From CAVSLM01 sp963728895 (GTDB taxonomy: Bacteria; Pseudomonadota; Gammaproteobacteria; JBBQDK01), in the NCBI GenBank assembly GCA_963728895.1, contig CAVSLM010000002.1, positions 1 to 64,000 of the forward strand: 64,000 bases of DNA, read 5' to 3'. Shown here piece after piece: positions 37,599 to 46,001 of this stretch (its first letter is position 1; each line of letters opens with the position of its first letter). Both the position numbers and the translations under genes were made by a program. Below the pieces are notes generated by a model. It saw only the letters and a list, made by a program, of their open reading frames with translations. It searched no databases and was not told the origin of the DNA.

Positions 37599-37942
37599 CT
37601 GGCACGCGCGCTGCTCTATCCCGGCCATGAGCACAGGCTCATGACCGAAACCCCAGACCCCTTACTTACGAAACCGGAGATACCACCATGCTGACCATCA
37701 AAGACCTGAACAAGACCGCACAGCTCGACCGCGACGCGCTGGCCTCGGTGCGCGGCGGCCGCTTCCTGCTGCCCTCGTTCTTCTCCTCCAAGAGCAAGCT
37801 CGACTTCTCCGCCGAGCAGTCGATCGGACAGGTGCAGGACATCGTCAACCAGAACGGCAACAACGTCGCCTTCGCCGACGACATCAAGTCCGTCATCAAG
37901 CCCACCCAGCACGCCCAGAACAACATCAACTTCGGCGGCTTC
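37599..37942 (+). repeat. Duplicated leader-peptide locus, copy 2
   Basis: Partner of 31816-32165; exactly 89 bp from repeat start to ATG in both copies. Confidence 0.85.
37626..37643. promoter_or_regulatory. Palindrome upstream of leader peptide 2
   Basis: CATGAGC-ACAG-GCTCATG. The arms are identical to copy 1 and the loop differs by one base, so the symmetry has been kept. Confidence 0.6.
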
Positions 37943-37966
37943 GGCGGCCTGGTGCGCGCACTCTAA
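37688..37966 (+). CDS. Double-glycine leader peptide 2
   Basis: 92 residues, leader MLTIKDLNKTAQLDRDALAS then VRGG. From SSKSKLDFSAEQSIGQV through NNINFGG the mature part is identical to peptide 1; only the first residues after GG and the last few differ (ending FGGLVRAL). Same ribosome site and 5' region. Third related gene 64 bp downstream, probably co-transcribed. Confidence 0.74.
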   Translation: MLTIKDLNKTAQLDRDALASVRGGRFLLPSFFSSKSKLDFSAEQSIGQVQDIVNQNGNNVAFADDIKSVIKPTQHAQNNINFGGFGGLVRAL

Positions 37967-37979
37967 CCCGCCCGGCAAA

Positions 37980-38007
37980 CCGGGGCCGGTGACATCACCG
38001 GTCCCGG
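37980..38007 (+). terminator. Hairpin between leader peptides 2 and 3
   Basis: Stem CCGGGGCCGGTG / CACCGGTCCCGG (one G-T pair) with an ACAT loop. No T tract; it may be an attenuator or RNA-stabilising hairpin rather than a terminator. Confidence 0.5.
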
Positions 38008-38029
38008 CCACCGAACAGGAGAAACTCCC

Positions 38030-38293
38030 ATGGCACAACTCAGCATCCGCGACCTCGAGCACAGCACCGCGCTCGATGCCCAGGCCCGCACCGAAGTACG
38101 CGGCGGCGGCTCCTGGCTCGACCGCCTCGGCCCGGCTGCCAAGGTCGACATCAACGTCAACCAGAACATCGCCCAGCTGCAGGAAATCAACGTCAACGCC
38201 CTCAACAACGTCGGCGTGATCGGTGCCGGCTTCGGCGGTCTGCGCCTCAACCTCAAGCCCGAGCAGTGGGCCCACACCAACGTGGCCTTCTAA
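38030..38293 (+). CDS. Double-glycine leader peptide 3
   Basis: 87 residues, ribosome site AGGAGA. Leader MAQLSIRDLEHSTALDAQAR then TEVRGG, sharing the DL....LD..A...VRGG pattern with the other two. The mature part is different: KVDINVNQNIAQLQEINVNA and NNVGVIGAGFGG, Asn/Val-rich with a hydrophobic Gly-rich stretch. Pairing of unlike peptides behind similar leaders recalls two-component bacteriocins, but this is inference. Confidence 0.72.
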   Translation: MAQLSIRDLEHSTALDAQARTEVRGGGSWLDRLGPAAKVDINVNQNIAQLQEINVNALNNVGVIGAGFGGLRLNLKPEQWAHTNVAF

Positions 38294-38294
38294 C

Positions 38295-38323
38295 CCGGAA
38301 ATCACCAGCAACCCGGGAGCTGG
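38295..38323 (+). repeat. Dispersed repeat, unit 1 (copy 2)
   Basis: Counterpart of 31631-31661. Confidence 0.65.
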
Positions 38324-38327
38324 CGGA

Positions 38328-38384
38328 ACGGCCAGAACTGGGATCGGCCGGCGGCGTGAACCGTGTGCCATCGTTCGGCGATCG
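38328..38384 (+). repeat. Dispersed repeat, unit 2 (copy 2)
   Basis: Counterpart of 31395-31451, which overlaps the jetD stop. Contains GGCCGGCGGCGTGAACC. Confidence 0.65.
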
Positions 38385-38490
38385 TAGCGCTTCGTCTCGG
38401 CTCACCGTCGAGACGAAGAACTTCCCGGCCGAGAAGCACTCCACAAAGTTGCTGTCCTTCTGTCCATATACCTGTGCCACGTGGATCACG

Positions 38491-38532
38491 GCCTTGCCCT
38501 TGACGTAAATCGCCTTGCCCTTGACGTAAATC
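38491..38532. repeat. 21-bp tandem duplication
   Basis: Two exact copies of a 21-bp unit beginning GCCTTGCCCTTGACG. On the minus strand each encodes IYVKGKA. Confidence 0.9.
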
Positions 38533-38667
38533 CGATCACCTGCGAAATCGCGTGTTTCGGCGCGATCGCTATCATCCTGTTCTGGTGCTTGCTGCAGGCA
38601 CACGGTCCGGCGCATCGTACGGATCCTGAACCGGCTCGTTCCGGATCCTGTGGAGGGAAGGCAGCGC

Positions 38668-39516
38668 ATGGGCATGAATTGCGGAAACCTGGTGCTTCTG
38701 GCCGAGTACACGCGACGGGCGGAACTGGGTTCGCTACTGACTTACGGACGTCTTTGCAACACTCTTTCGGCCAACGATAGAGACAAATTGCAAAAGAGTC
38801 ACGGCCTTGCGGATACCGCGCTCCAGGAGCCCTACACCGAGGGAATCTTCGGGTTGCTCGGTGCGCGGCAGGTCACGTCGCTGGATATCGCCGATCACGA
38901 CGGCTGCGTGCTGCTCGCGGATCTGATGGATGATTTCTCCGCCTCCGAGGCCATGCGCCCCCATCTCGGCAACTTCGACACCGTGCTCGACTACGGAACC
39001 TCGGAGCATGTCTTCAACTTCCCACAGGCACTGGTGAACGCCTACAACCTGCTTGGCGAAAACGGAGCATACGTCTTCGATCTTCCGGTCACGGGCTGGG
39101 TGACGCATGCGATGTATCAGTTCACACCAGGCTATTTCATGGCGGTGGGTGCGTCGCCCTACTTCGAGCTCGAGCATCTCTATTTTCACGAAAAGCACGG
39201 CGACCGAATCTACCGCATCGAGCACTACAACAACTTCAGCTATTTCCGCATCAACAGCAGGCGGCGGATCTCGGCCTGGGGCGTGCTGCGCAAGACCAGA
39301 CCGCCAGGGCTCAGCGGATATCTGGACCTGAATCGGCTGCGCGTGATGCAGGTCGACCCGCGCAGCCACAACCCGAGCGGTCGCTTGTCGCTGCTGGGCA
39401 GACTGCGCAGCGTTCAGCGCTACTCGAGCTTCAGCATCCGAGGTGCACTCCATCGCGAGCGCCCGTCGGGCGTTGCGAGCGCGGCTCGGCCCACAACGCC
39501 CGACCCTACTGCGTAA
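38668..39516 (+). CDS. SAM-dependent methyltransferase-like protein
   Basis: 282 residues from the ATG at 38668 (ribosome site GGAGGGAAGG). A Rossmann-like core is suggested by VTSLDIADHDGCVLLADLMD and FDTVLDYGTSEHVFNFPQAL, then LGENGAYVFDLPVTGW. This fits class I methyltransferases of the kind found in polysaccharide or peptide modification clusters. Catalytic target unknown. It lies 374 bp after leader peptide 3 on the same strand; a link is only positional. Its end overlaps the convergent DUF4197 gene by 11 bp. Confidence 0.55.
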   Translation: MGMNCGNLVLLAEYTRRAELGSLLTYGRLCNTLSANDRDKLQKSHGLADTALQEPYTEGIFGLLGARQVTSLDIADHDGCVLLADLMDDFSASEAMRPHLGNFDTVLDYGTSEHVFNFPQALVNAYNLLGENGAYVFDLPVTGWVTHAMYQFTPGYFMAVGASPYFELEHLYFHEKHGDRIYRIEHYNNFSYFRINSRRRISAWGVLRKTRPPGLSGYLDLNRLRVMQVDPRSHNPSGRLSLLGRLRSVQRYSSFSIRGALHRERPSGVASAARPTTPDPTA

Positions 39517-40276
39517 CCGAACCGAACACCTTTTTCAGCAGGTCGGTGCTGCGGGCGACGGGATTGGTCCTGATCGCCTTTTCCTCGGCGGCGATTTTCG
39601 TGAACAGGCCGTCCAGGGTCTTTTCGGTGACATATTGGTCCAGGTCCGGCGCCTGACTGCTGATCAGGCCGCCGAGCATGCCCGAGCCCCCGCTTTCCGT
39701 CAGCCGCTTGTAGGACGCCGTCACGCCGGCCTTGCTGGTCGCCTGGCTGACGATCGGCAGCATGGCGGCGGTGAGCTCGCTGCCGGTGTGCTCGCGAAAA
39801 TAGTTCGTCGCGGCATTGTCGGGACCCGTCAGAATGCTGCGCGCATCCTGCAAGCTCATATTGCGGATCGCCTTCCCGAAAATGCCCGCCGCCTGCGGGA
39901 CCGCCTGCTCGGCCGCATGGTTCATGGTGGCGATGAACTCGTCGGCGCGCTGGCCCTGACCGACGGCGCGCAGGCCTTTCTCGACTGTACGCAGCGGACC
40001 CGGAATGGGAATGCGCACCTGCGGATCGTCCAAAAAGCCGCCATTGTGCCCGAGTAGCTGAATCGCCCGCTGGGTACTCACGACCAGCGCCTCGCGCAGC
40101 CCCGAGCTGGCCTCGCCCTGGGTGACTGCCCCGGAGGAGGAACCCGTGGCGCCGGTGCTCTCCTCGGAACCGCCCAGCAAACCGCGCAGCTGGTCCTGCC
40201 AGGCTGCGTCCCCGGATTGCACACCGAGCAGCAATTCCGTCCCGAGCAGCGCGATGACAAAAAGCTTGGTATTCAC
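39506..40276 (-). CDS. DUF4197 domain protein
   Basis: 256 residues with an N-terminal signal sequence (ending near GDA). DUF4197 motifs: SGLREALVVSTQRAIQLLG, DPQVRIPIPGPLRTVEKGLR, FIATMNHAAEQAVPQAAGIF and ITEKTLDGLFTKIAAEEKAI-like C-terminus. Exported protein of unknown function, common in proteobacteria. Confidence 0.88.
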   Translation of the reverse strand: MNTKLFVIALLGTELLLGVQSGDAAWQDQLRGLLGGSEESTGATGSSSGAVTQGEASSGLREALVVSTQRAIQLLGHNGGFLDDPQVRIPIPGPLRTVEKGLRAVGQGQRADEFIATMNHAAEQAVPQAAGIFGKAIRNMSLQDARSILTGPDNAATNYFREHTGSELTAAMLPIVSQATSKAGVTASYKRLTESGGSGMLGGLISSQAPDLDQYVTEKTLDGLFTKIAAEEKAIRTNPVARSTDLLKKVFGSVTQ

Positions 40277-40444
40277 TCTCGTGCTCCGCCGCGGCCACAG
40301 CGCGTGGCCGGTGTCCTTTCTAACACAGACGCTTGTGTACCGGTATCGCCGGAACGGCGTTCAGCCTCGCGCCGGGGCCATCGAACCCGGCGAGCAACAG
40401 CAGCCGTGCATCGGGTTGGGTCCCGTGCAGACGCAACCGCCGCC

Positions 40445-40747
40445 TCACAGCACGGCTTCGAAGCCCTCGAACTGCGGCGGTCCCAGATAGACATCCTTCG
40501 TAGCGCCCGCCTGCGCATGCGCCTTGCGGAACGCCTCCGAGCGGGTCCAGGCTTCGAATGCGGATCGCGACTCCCAGATCGAATGCGACGCGAAAAGGGT
40601 CCCCGACTCGTCGCCAGGGCCACGGAGCAGGTGAAAGGCCTTGAAGCCCGGAACACCTTCCAGGTGACTGTCACGCGCCCTCCAGATCTCGACGAAGTCC
40701 TCCTCTCGACCGGGTGCGATTCTGAATCGGTTCATTGCCACGAACAT
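40445..40747 (-). CDS. Antibiotic-biosynthesis-monooxygenase-fold protein, HmoA-like
   Basis: 100 residues from the ATG at 40747, chosen because AAGGAG lies eight bases upstream. ABM fold with FVAMNRFRIAPGREEDFVEI and VPGFKAFHLLRGP, matching small heme-degrading monooxygenases (IsdG/HmoA type). A heme-iron role fits the nearby hemP/ftr genes, though it is on its own transcript. Confidence 0.78.
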   Translation of the reverse strand: MFVAMNRFRIAPGREEDFVEIWRARDSHLEGVPGFKAFHLLRGPGDESGTLFASHSIWESRSAFEAWTRSEAFRKAHAQAGATKDVYLGPPQFEGFEAVL

Positions 40748-40950
40748 GAACGGCTCCTTCGGCAGGGTGAGCCACAAAGACTAGCTCATAAACGCGGCCC
40801 GCAGCGGCTTCACCAGGCGCGCCCGCGACACCGACCTATGCGGTGCGATCTACCCACGCCAGGCAGCACAAAGAACAGGGGGGCGACGCTTGCACCGCCC
40901 CCCTGTGTTGCTCGACGCTCGCTCGCCTGGGCGCAGCCCGCCCCGCGGAC

Positions 40951-41352
40951 CTACTCCGTGCCCACCTCGATCTTGCGCGGGCGCAACTCGGCGCGTTTCG
41001 GCAGGCGCAGCGTCAGCACCCCATCCTTGAGGTTCGCCTGGATCTTGTCCGGCTCCAGCTCTCCACTCAGGGTGAAGCTGCGGCGATAGTGCGTGGACTG
41101 CACCTCCGCATACAGGGGTTCCATGCCTTCCGGCATTTCGATCCTGGCCTCGCCTTCAACCAGCAGCGTGTCGCGGTCCACCTGTACGTTGAGGCGCTCG
41201 CGCGAGACGCCGGGCATATCCGCCTGCAGGATGATGCCCTCGGAATCCTCGCAGATGTCGACCGGGGGACGCAGCACGCGCACGGGTTCCTGCCGCTCCT
41301 GCCGCGCGGCCTCGGTGCCGGCGCGGCTGGTTACCTCTTTGCTCTCAGTCAT
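40951..41352 (-). CDS. Hsp20/alpha-crystallin small heat shock protein
   Basis: 133 residues. Alpha-crystallin domain from about residue 27: PPVDICEDSEGIILQADMPG, VDRDTLLVEGEAR and HYRRSFTLSGELEPDKIQAN, ending LKDGVLTLRLPKR. ATP-independent holdase. Downstream of a second Hsp20 by 27 bp; ribosome site GAGAGGAG. Confidence 0.92.
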   Translation of the reverse strand: MTESKEVTSRAGTEAARQERQEPVRVLRPPVDICEDSEGIILQADMPGVSRERLNVQVDRDTLLVEGEARIEMPEGMEPLYAEVQSTHYRRSFTLSGELEPDKIQANLKDGVLTLRLPKRAELRPRKIEVGTE

Positions 41353-41379
41353 GGTCTTGCTCCTCTCCCAGCAACCTGG

Positions 41380-41817
41380 TCAGTCGACTGTGACTTGCCG
41401 CGGCTTGGCCGCTTCGCGACGCGCCACGGTGATCTGCAGCACGCCGTCCCGATAGGCGGCCCGCACCTGGTCCGGATCCACGTCCTCGGGCAGCGTCATC
41501 ACGCGCCGGAATGTGCCTTCGAAGCGTTCGCGCCGGTAATAGTCGGCATTCTCCTGCGCCTGGACCTTGCGTTCACCGGATATGGACAACAGGTTGCGCT
41601 CGATGGACAGATCGATGCTCTTGGGATCGATTCCGGGCGCGAACAGGTACACCTCGACCTTGTCCGCAGTCCCTCCGACGTTGATGGGCGGGAAGGCCCC
41701 GCGGGCACCGGAGCGCAGGGCAGTCGGCCAGCGCCATCGTCCGAATGCCTCGTCCATCTCGTCTTCCATACGCCTGAAGGTGTCGAACAGGCTGGTATCG
41801 AAATTGGGCCAATACAT
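41380..41817 (-). CDS. Hsp20/alpha-crystallin small heat shock protein
   Basis: 145 residues. It begins MYWPNFDTSLFDTFRRMEDE; alpha-crystallin domain PPINVGGTADKVEVYLFAPG, NLLSISGERK, and the DGVLQITV strand. First of two Hsp20 genes in one operon, divergent from the antiporter gene. Sequence is clearly different from its neighbour, so they are not a recent duplication. Confidence 0.92.
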   Translation of the reverse strand: MYWPNFDTSLFDTFRRMEDEMDEAFGRWRWPTALRSGARGAFPPINVGGTADKVEVYLFAPGIDPKSIDLSIERNLLSISGERKVQAQENADYYRRERFEGTFRRVMTLPEDVDPDQVRAAYRDGVLQITVARREAAKPRQVTVD

Positions 41818-42004
41818 GGGAGTTCCTCCTTGTGATGGTTCGGGCCTGGTCAGCCTCGCTGGCGATATAGGGTCGCGTCGCTTCGATTCAAGTCCCGTTC
41901 ACGGCCGATTGCCGGTGCAGAATGCGCGTGACCCGGCGCGGCGATCGGCGATACTTGGCGATGCAGGCAGATGACGCAGCCGCGCCCCCAGGAGAATTCC
42001 CCGT

Positions 42005-43303
42005 TTGAACTTACCGTTCACTGCATGGTATGCCGTCATCGGCGCACTGCTGATCATCGCAGTGGTCACGCGCACCTTTGCCCGCCGCCTGTCGCTCAAC
42101 ACTACCATGTTCTATCTGGGCGTGGGCTACACCATGGGTCCGTCCGGGCTCGGGTGGATCACGCTCGATCCGGTGGAAGGTTCCTGGTTCACGGAGCGGC
42201 TCACCGAAATCGCGGTCATCATTTCGCTGTTCTCCGCCGGCATGAAGCTCGGTCTGCCGCTGGGCGATGCGCTATGGCGTCTGCCACTGCGCCTGGCATT
42301 CGTTTCCATGACGGCAACCGTCGGCCTGATCACGACCATCGGTGTAGCGCTCATGGATCTTCCGCTCGGTGCTGCCGTGCTGCTCGGCGGCATACTGGCA
42401 CCGACCGACCCGGTGCTCGCCTCCGACGTACAGCTGGTGCACCACGACGATCGCGACCGCATGCGGCTCGGGCTAACGGGCGAGGCCGGATTGAACGACG
42501 GCACGGCGTTTCCCTTCGTCCTGCTCGGTCTCGGCCTGCTCGGACTGCACGACCTGGGCGCGTGGGGCTGGCACTGGATCGCGGTCGACGTGGTATGGGC
42601 GACTTCAGCAGGGCTCGGCATCGGCGCTGCTCTGGGATGGAGCGTAGGACACCTGGTGCTCTATCTGCGCGCCAACCACAAGGAAGCGGTGGGACTGGAC
42701 GAGTTCCTGGCCCTGGGCCTGATCGCGCTGTCCTACGGGAGTGCGGTGCTGGCGCAAGCGTATGGCTTTCTCGCGGTGTTCGCCGCCGGATGGGCGCTGC
42801 GCAGGGTGGAGCGCCTGCACCCCGGCGATGCGCCACCGGACCTGCCGACGGCGCACGCTGCACAGCTGGCCGATCTCGCCACGCGCCCGGAAACGGCCCC
42901 CGCCTACCTGGCGGGCGCCGTGCTGCGTTTCAATGAGCAGACCGAGCACCTCGGCGAGTTTCTCGTAGTGCTGTTCGTGGGCGCCATGTTGTCGCTGGCG
43001 GACTTTACGGTGCGCAATGCGATCTTCGTCCTGCTGCTGTTTCTCGCCGTGCGTCCCCTCGCGGTGTGGCCACTGCTCATTCCGACTGCCACCACGCCCC
43101 CTCAGCGCCTGCTCATCTCCTGGTTCGGAATCCGAGGGCTGGGCACCGTGTACTATCTCGCGTATGCGGTCCAGCAGGGATTGCCGCTCGATCTCGCGGG
43201 ACAGCTGGTCACCGTCACGTTGGCCACGGTGGGCGCCTCGGTGATCGTCCACGGCGCCTCCGCGCCAGCGTTACTGCGACTGTATGCCGCCCGCAGGCGA
43301 TGA
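42005..43303 (+). CDS. CPA1-type cation/proton antiporter
   Basis: 432 residues, TTG start with AGGAG upstream. About 12 helices. Signature regions: ILAPTDPVLASDVQLVHHDD and LTGEAGLNDGTAFPFVLLG (the ND pair of cation exchange), and WFGIRGLGTVYYLAYA. Exchanges Na+ or K+ for protons across the inner membrane; its company (Hsp20s, YihY, hemerythrin) suggests a stress island. Confidence 0.9.
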   Translation: MNLPFTAWYAVIGALLIIAVVTRTFARRLSLNTTMFYLGVGYTMGPSGLGWITLDPVEGSWFTERLTEIAVIISLFSAGMKLGLPLGDALWRLPLRLAFVSMTATVGLITTIGVALMDLPLGAAVLLGGILAPTDPVLASDVQLVHHDDRDRMRLGLTGEAGLNDGTAFPFVLLGLGLLGLHDLGAWGWHWIAVDVVWATSAGLGIGAALGWSVGHLVLYLRANHKEAVGLDEFLALGLIALSYGSAVLAQAYGFLAVFAAGWALRRVERLHPGDAPPDLPTAHAAQLADLATRPETAPAYLAGAVLRFNEQTEHLGEFLVVLFVGAMLSLADFTVRNAIFVLLLFLAVRPLAVWPLLIPTATTPPQRLLISWFGIRGLGTVYYLAYAVQQGLPLDLAGQLVTVTLATVGASVIVHGASAPALLRLYAARRR

Positions 43304-43319
43304 GGCGTGCCGTCGAGAC

Positions 43320-44330
43320 TCAGCCGCCGGTGCGGCGGCGCGGCTGCTTCCGCCCCCGCGCCGCTGCCCCCGCTGCGGAATCGTCCGCACCCGGAATCAC
43401 CCGATCGGCAGCCTCGGCGCCGCGCTCACCCATCGCCCGCCACGCACCGGTCGTGGTGTCGGCGGCGGTCTGGTGCTCCATCTCGCTGTTGATCTCCGCG
43501 CCCAGCAGAATGAGAAATGCACTGATGTAAAACCACATCAGCAGGATCACCACGGCGGCAAGCGAGCCGTAGGTCTTGTTGTACGACCCGAAATGGGATA
43601 CGTACCAGGAGAACAGACCGGAGGCGATCAGCCACAGCAGCGTGGTGACGACCGCGCCCGCGCTCACCCAGCGCCATTTAGCCCGCTCCCGGCTGGGGGC
43701 ATAACGGTAGAGCACGGCGAGACCCGCCAGCATGGCCACACCGAGCACCGGCCAGCGCAACCAGCTGATCACCGTACTCCAGGGGCCGGGCAGATCAATG
43801 CTGCCGAGCACCACCGGCACTGCGGTCACCAGCGCCATGGCGACGACGGCACCCGCGATCACACCCAGCGTCAACATCAGCGCCACGGCATTCAGGTGCA
43901 GGAACCCGCGCTTCTCGTCTTCTTCGTACGCGATATTGAATGCCGTCATCAACGTCTTGGTGCCGGACATGGCGCTCCACAGTGCCAGCAGGACGGAGAA
44001 GGCCACACCGAGACTGAGCGATGAGCTGGAGCTGGTGACCAGCGAGTGCAGCTGGCCATTCAGCAGCGTGCTCGCCTCACCGGGCATGACGGCGTTGGCG
44101 GAACGCATGAGACGCTCGACGTCCGAGGGATCTGCGATCAGGCCGTAGAGGGAGATCAGCGCGACCAGCGCGGGAAACAGCGCAAGGAACGCATAGTAGG
44201 CTACTCCCGCGGCCACGATGGACAGGTTGTCACGGCGCACCTCGCTCGTGACCCGCCTCCCGATGTCCTTCCAGGCAGCGAGCCTGAACTGCGAGGGCCA
44301 CTCGGCACGACGTCCTTGATCATGCGCCAT
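43320..44330 (-). CDS. YihY/BrkB family membrane protein
   Basis: 336 residues from the ATG at 44330; the open frame extends further upstream but without conservation. Six helices; signatures LSIVAAGVAYYAFLALFPAL, KRGFLHLNAVALMLTLGVIA and SYNKTYGSLAAVVILLMWFY then ILLGAEINSEMEH. Basic C-terminal tail. Convergent with the antiporter, 16 bp apart. Function in stress or envelope processes is not established. Confidence 0.88.
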   Translation of the reverse strand: MAHDQGRRAEWPSQFRLAAWKDIGRRVTSEVRRDNLSIVAAGVAYYAFLALFPALVALISLYGLIADPSDVERLMRSANAVMPGEASTLLNGQLHSLVTSSSSSLSLGVAFSVLLALWSAMSGTKTLMTAFNIAYEEDEKRGFLHLNAVALMLTLGVIAGAVVAMALVTAVPVVLGSIDLPGPWSTVISWLRWPVLGVAMLAGLAVLYRYAPSRERAKWRWVSAGAVVTTLLWLIASGLFSWYVSHFGSYNKTYGSLAAVVILLMWFYISAFLILLGAEINSEMEHQTAADTTTGAWRAMGERGAEAADRVIPGADDSAAGAAARGRKQPRRRTGG

Positions 44331-44599
44331 GGCGCGCGCTCTCCCGTCGTTGCGACCGGCATGCGCGCTTGGCGCCGCGCCGCCAGCCTCCCCGCGCCGC
44401 ATCTGCGTCGAGCGTCGCGGGGCCTTTGAATTCGGCCATCCCTGGCCTGACCTTCGGCGGCCCATCCTTCCCTGGCTGGACCACTGCGAACCGGTGCACC
44501 CGCGAAAAAGCAAAGCGCGTCTTTGCCCGCATCCACATCGCAGCCTGCACCTGCGCCGGGGGACGGTGCGTGGCGCGCAAAGGAACGCCCGGGGGTCCG

Positions 44600-45067
44600 T
44601 TACCAGTCGGCCGTGGGCCGAGGGGCTGGGCCCGGCTCGACAGTCGCGGCGGTGCCGGTGTAGCCGCCCTGCGCTGCCTCACCGCTTTCCCCGGCACGGG
44701 CCTGCGGCGGGCGCTCCGTCTGCGCTGCAGATGTCCCGGCCTGGCTCACCTTCTCCTGCACGGATGCGATGCCGTTGGTCGCCTGGTCCACTTTCTCCGG
44801 GAGCTCCGCCCGCGCCAGATGCACCTCGTCGAGCACCAGCACCGTAGTCTCGCGCGTCAGGTCGGCGATCAGGTCCGGCAGCGGTGTCGTGCAAGGCCAC
44901 CGCAAGCCGTTCGGCTTCGCGGGCAACACTCGACTTCTGCTCTTGCTCCAGCCCTGGCGCTTTGCCTTGCCGAGTGCGGCCTGCGCCTGTTCGCGTCCCT
45001 GTGCGGCCACATGGGCCGCCTGCTCCCGCGCGGACTGGGCGACTTCGCGATGACTTTCACGTTCCAT
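44600..45067 (-). pseudogene. Fused remnant of stress genes (holin-family / DUF3618-like)
   Basis: The open frame reads MERESHREVAQSAREQAAH at its start (as in small stress proteins encoded beside holin genes). It passes through a stretch whose sense reading lies in another frame (QEQKSSVAREAERLAVALHD), and continues LPDLIADLTRETTVL ... VHLARAEL (start of a phage-holin-superfamily/DUF1469 protein). After NGIAS it abruptly reads VQEKVSQAG, like the tail of a DUF3618 protein. All transmembrane helices of the holin are missing. The best explanation is deletions joining three formerly separate genes. Confidence 0.55.
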
Positions 45068-45318
45068 GACACGCTCCTTGTGTCGCGTCTCGCCGAAATG
45101 GACGGCGCTTTCTCTCTGTCTCGGTGAGTCTAGAAGGCGGGTATGCAAAGTCAAACGCGCCTCACGCGGCAAACGCCTGCAACACAGGCGCAAGCAACCC
45201 CTCCGCTGCCGCGTGTAGCCCGTATTCGCACGGGCGGCCGCAGAAGGGCATACTGAAATGGCGGTTATGGAAATTCCGTCGAAGTTCGCCTCCCGTGGTG
45301 CTTGTCACTCTTGGCCTG

Positions 45319-45765
45319 CTAGGATGCCGCCTTCAGCTCCTGGCGCCGTGCACGCAGGCGCCGCTCCATCTCCTTGATCGCGTCCTGACCGAGCAGTTCC
45401 TGCGCGCGCACGAAGAGGTCGTCTTCCTCTTCCTCGACGTGGTGCTCGACGTCCTGTTGCAGCTCGCCCAGCAGGTCGTCCCACTCCTCGTCATCTTGTT
45501 CCAGGCGTTCCATCTTCTGCAGCGTCTTCCTGACCGTCTTGTGCTCCTGCAGGCTTTCGCGCACCTGCTCCGCAAGCTCCTTGCGCTTGCGCAGGGTCGG
45601 ATAAAGGATATCCTCCTCGATCTGCGTGTGCAGATCGAGCTCCTGTTTCAACTGGCCGAACAGACGCTCCCGGGTTTTCGCCGCGCCGCTCCCGGCCTTC
45701 CGTAGTTTCGCGAACAGCTGTTTCGCCTTCTCGTGGTCCTTGCGCAACGACTGGAATGTTTCCAT
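45319..45765 (-). CDS. Hemerythrin HHE-domain protein
   Basis: 148 residues. Start at the second ATG (45765) because GGAGG lies seven bases before it. Four-helix HHE pattern with SLRKDHEKAKQLFAKL, LDLHTQIEEDILYPTLR, EHKTVRKTLQ and HHVEEEEDDLFVRAQELL, giving the His/Glu ligands of a di-iron site. Probably binds oxygen, NO or iron in stress protection. Confidence 0.88.
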   Translation of the reverse strand: METFQSLRKDHEKAKQLFAKLRKAGSGAAKTRERLFGQLKQELDLHTQIEEDILYPTLRKRKELAEQVRESLQEHKTVRKTLQKMERLEQDDEEWDDLLGELQQDVEHHVEEEEDDLFVRAQELLGQDAIKEMERRLRARRQELKAAS

Positions 45766-46001
45766 GGCAGCCTCCATGTGCGGTGTTTCGGGGTGGGAGC
45801 TCGTGTGCCTGACCCGGGTTCAGGTTAACAGTAGCACCTGCAGTCCTGTTTCTTCAGACGGAGAACTGTGTACCCGCCCGCCGAGCACCAGCGCACTGCC
45901 GAACCCAGGTATTCCTCCAGTTCGGCGGCGCGATGCCCCACGGTGCGGGCGCTGAGCATCCGCTCACGCGCACCGCGTCCGACGGTGTGACGCTGGCGCT
46001 C

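Larger units (their letters stand above)
37363..37687. other. Divergent intergenic region ftrB / leader peptide 2
   Basis: Contains the Fur-box candidate for the ftr operon and the duplicated 5' region with palindrome for the second leader peptide. Otherwise nothing recognised. Confidence 0.6.
38294..38667. other. Intergenic region after leader peptide 3
   Basis: Contains dispersed-repeat units 1 and 2 side by side and a 21-bp tandem duplication. A minus-strand reading (IYVKGKAVIHVAQVYGQKDS) is open but matches nothing I know. Confidence 0.5.
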
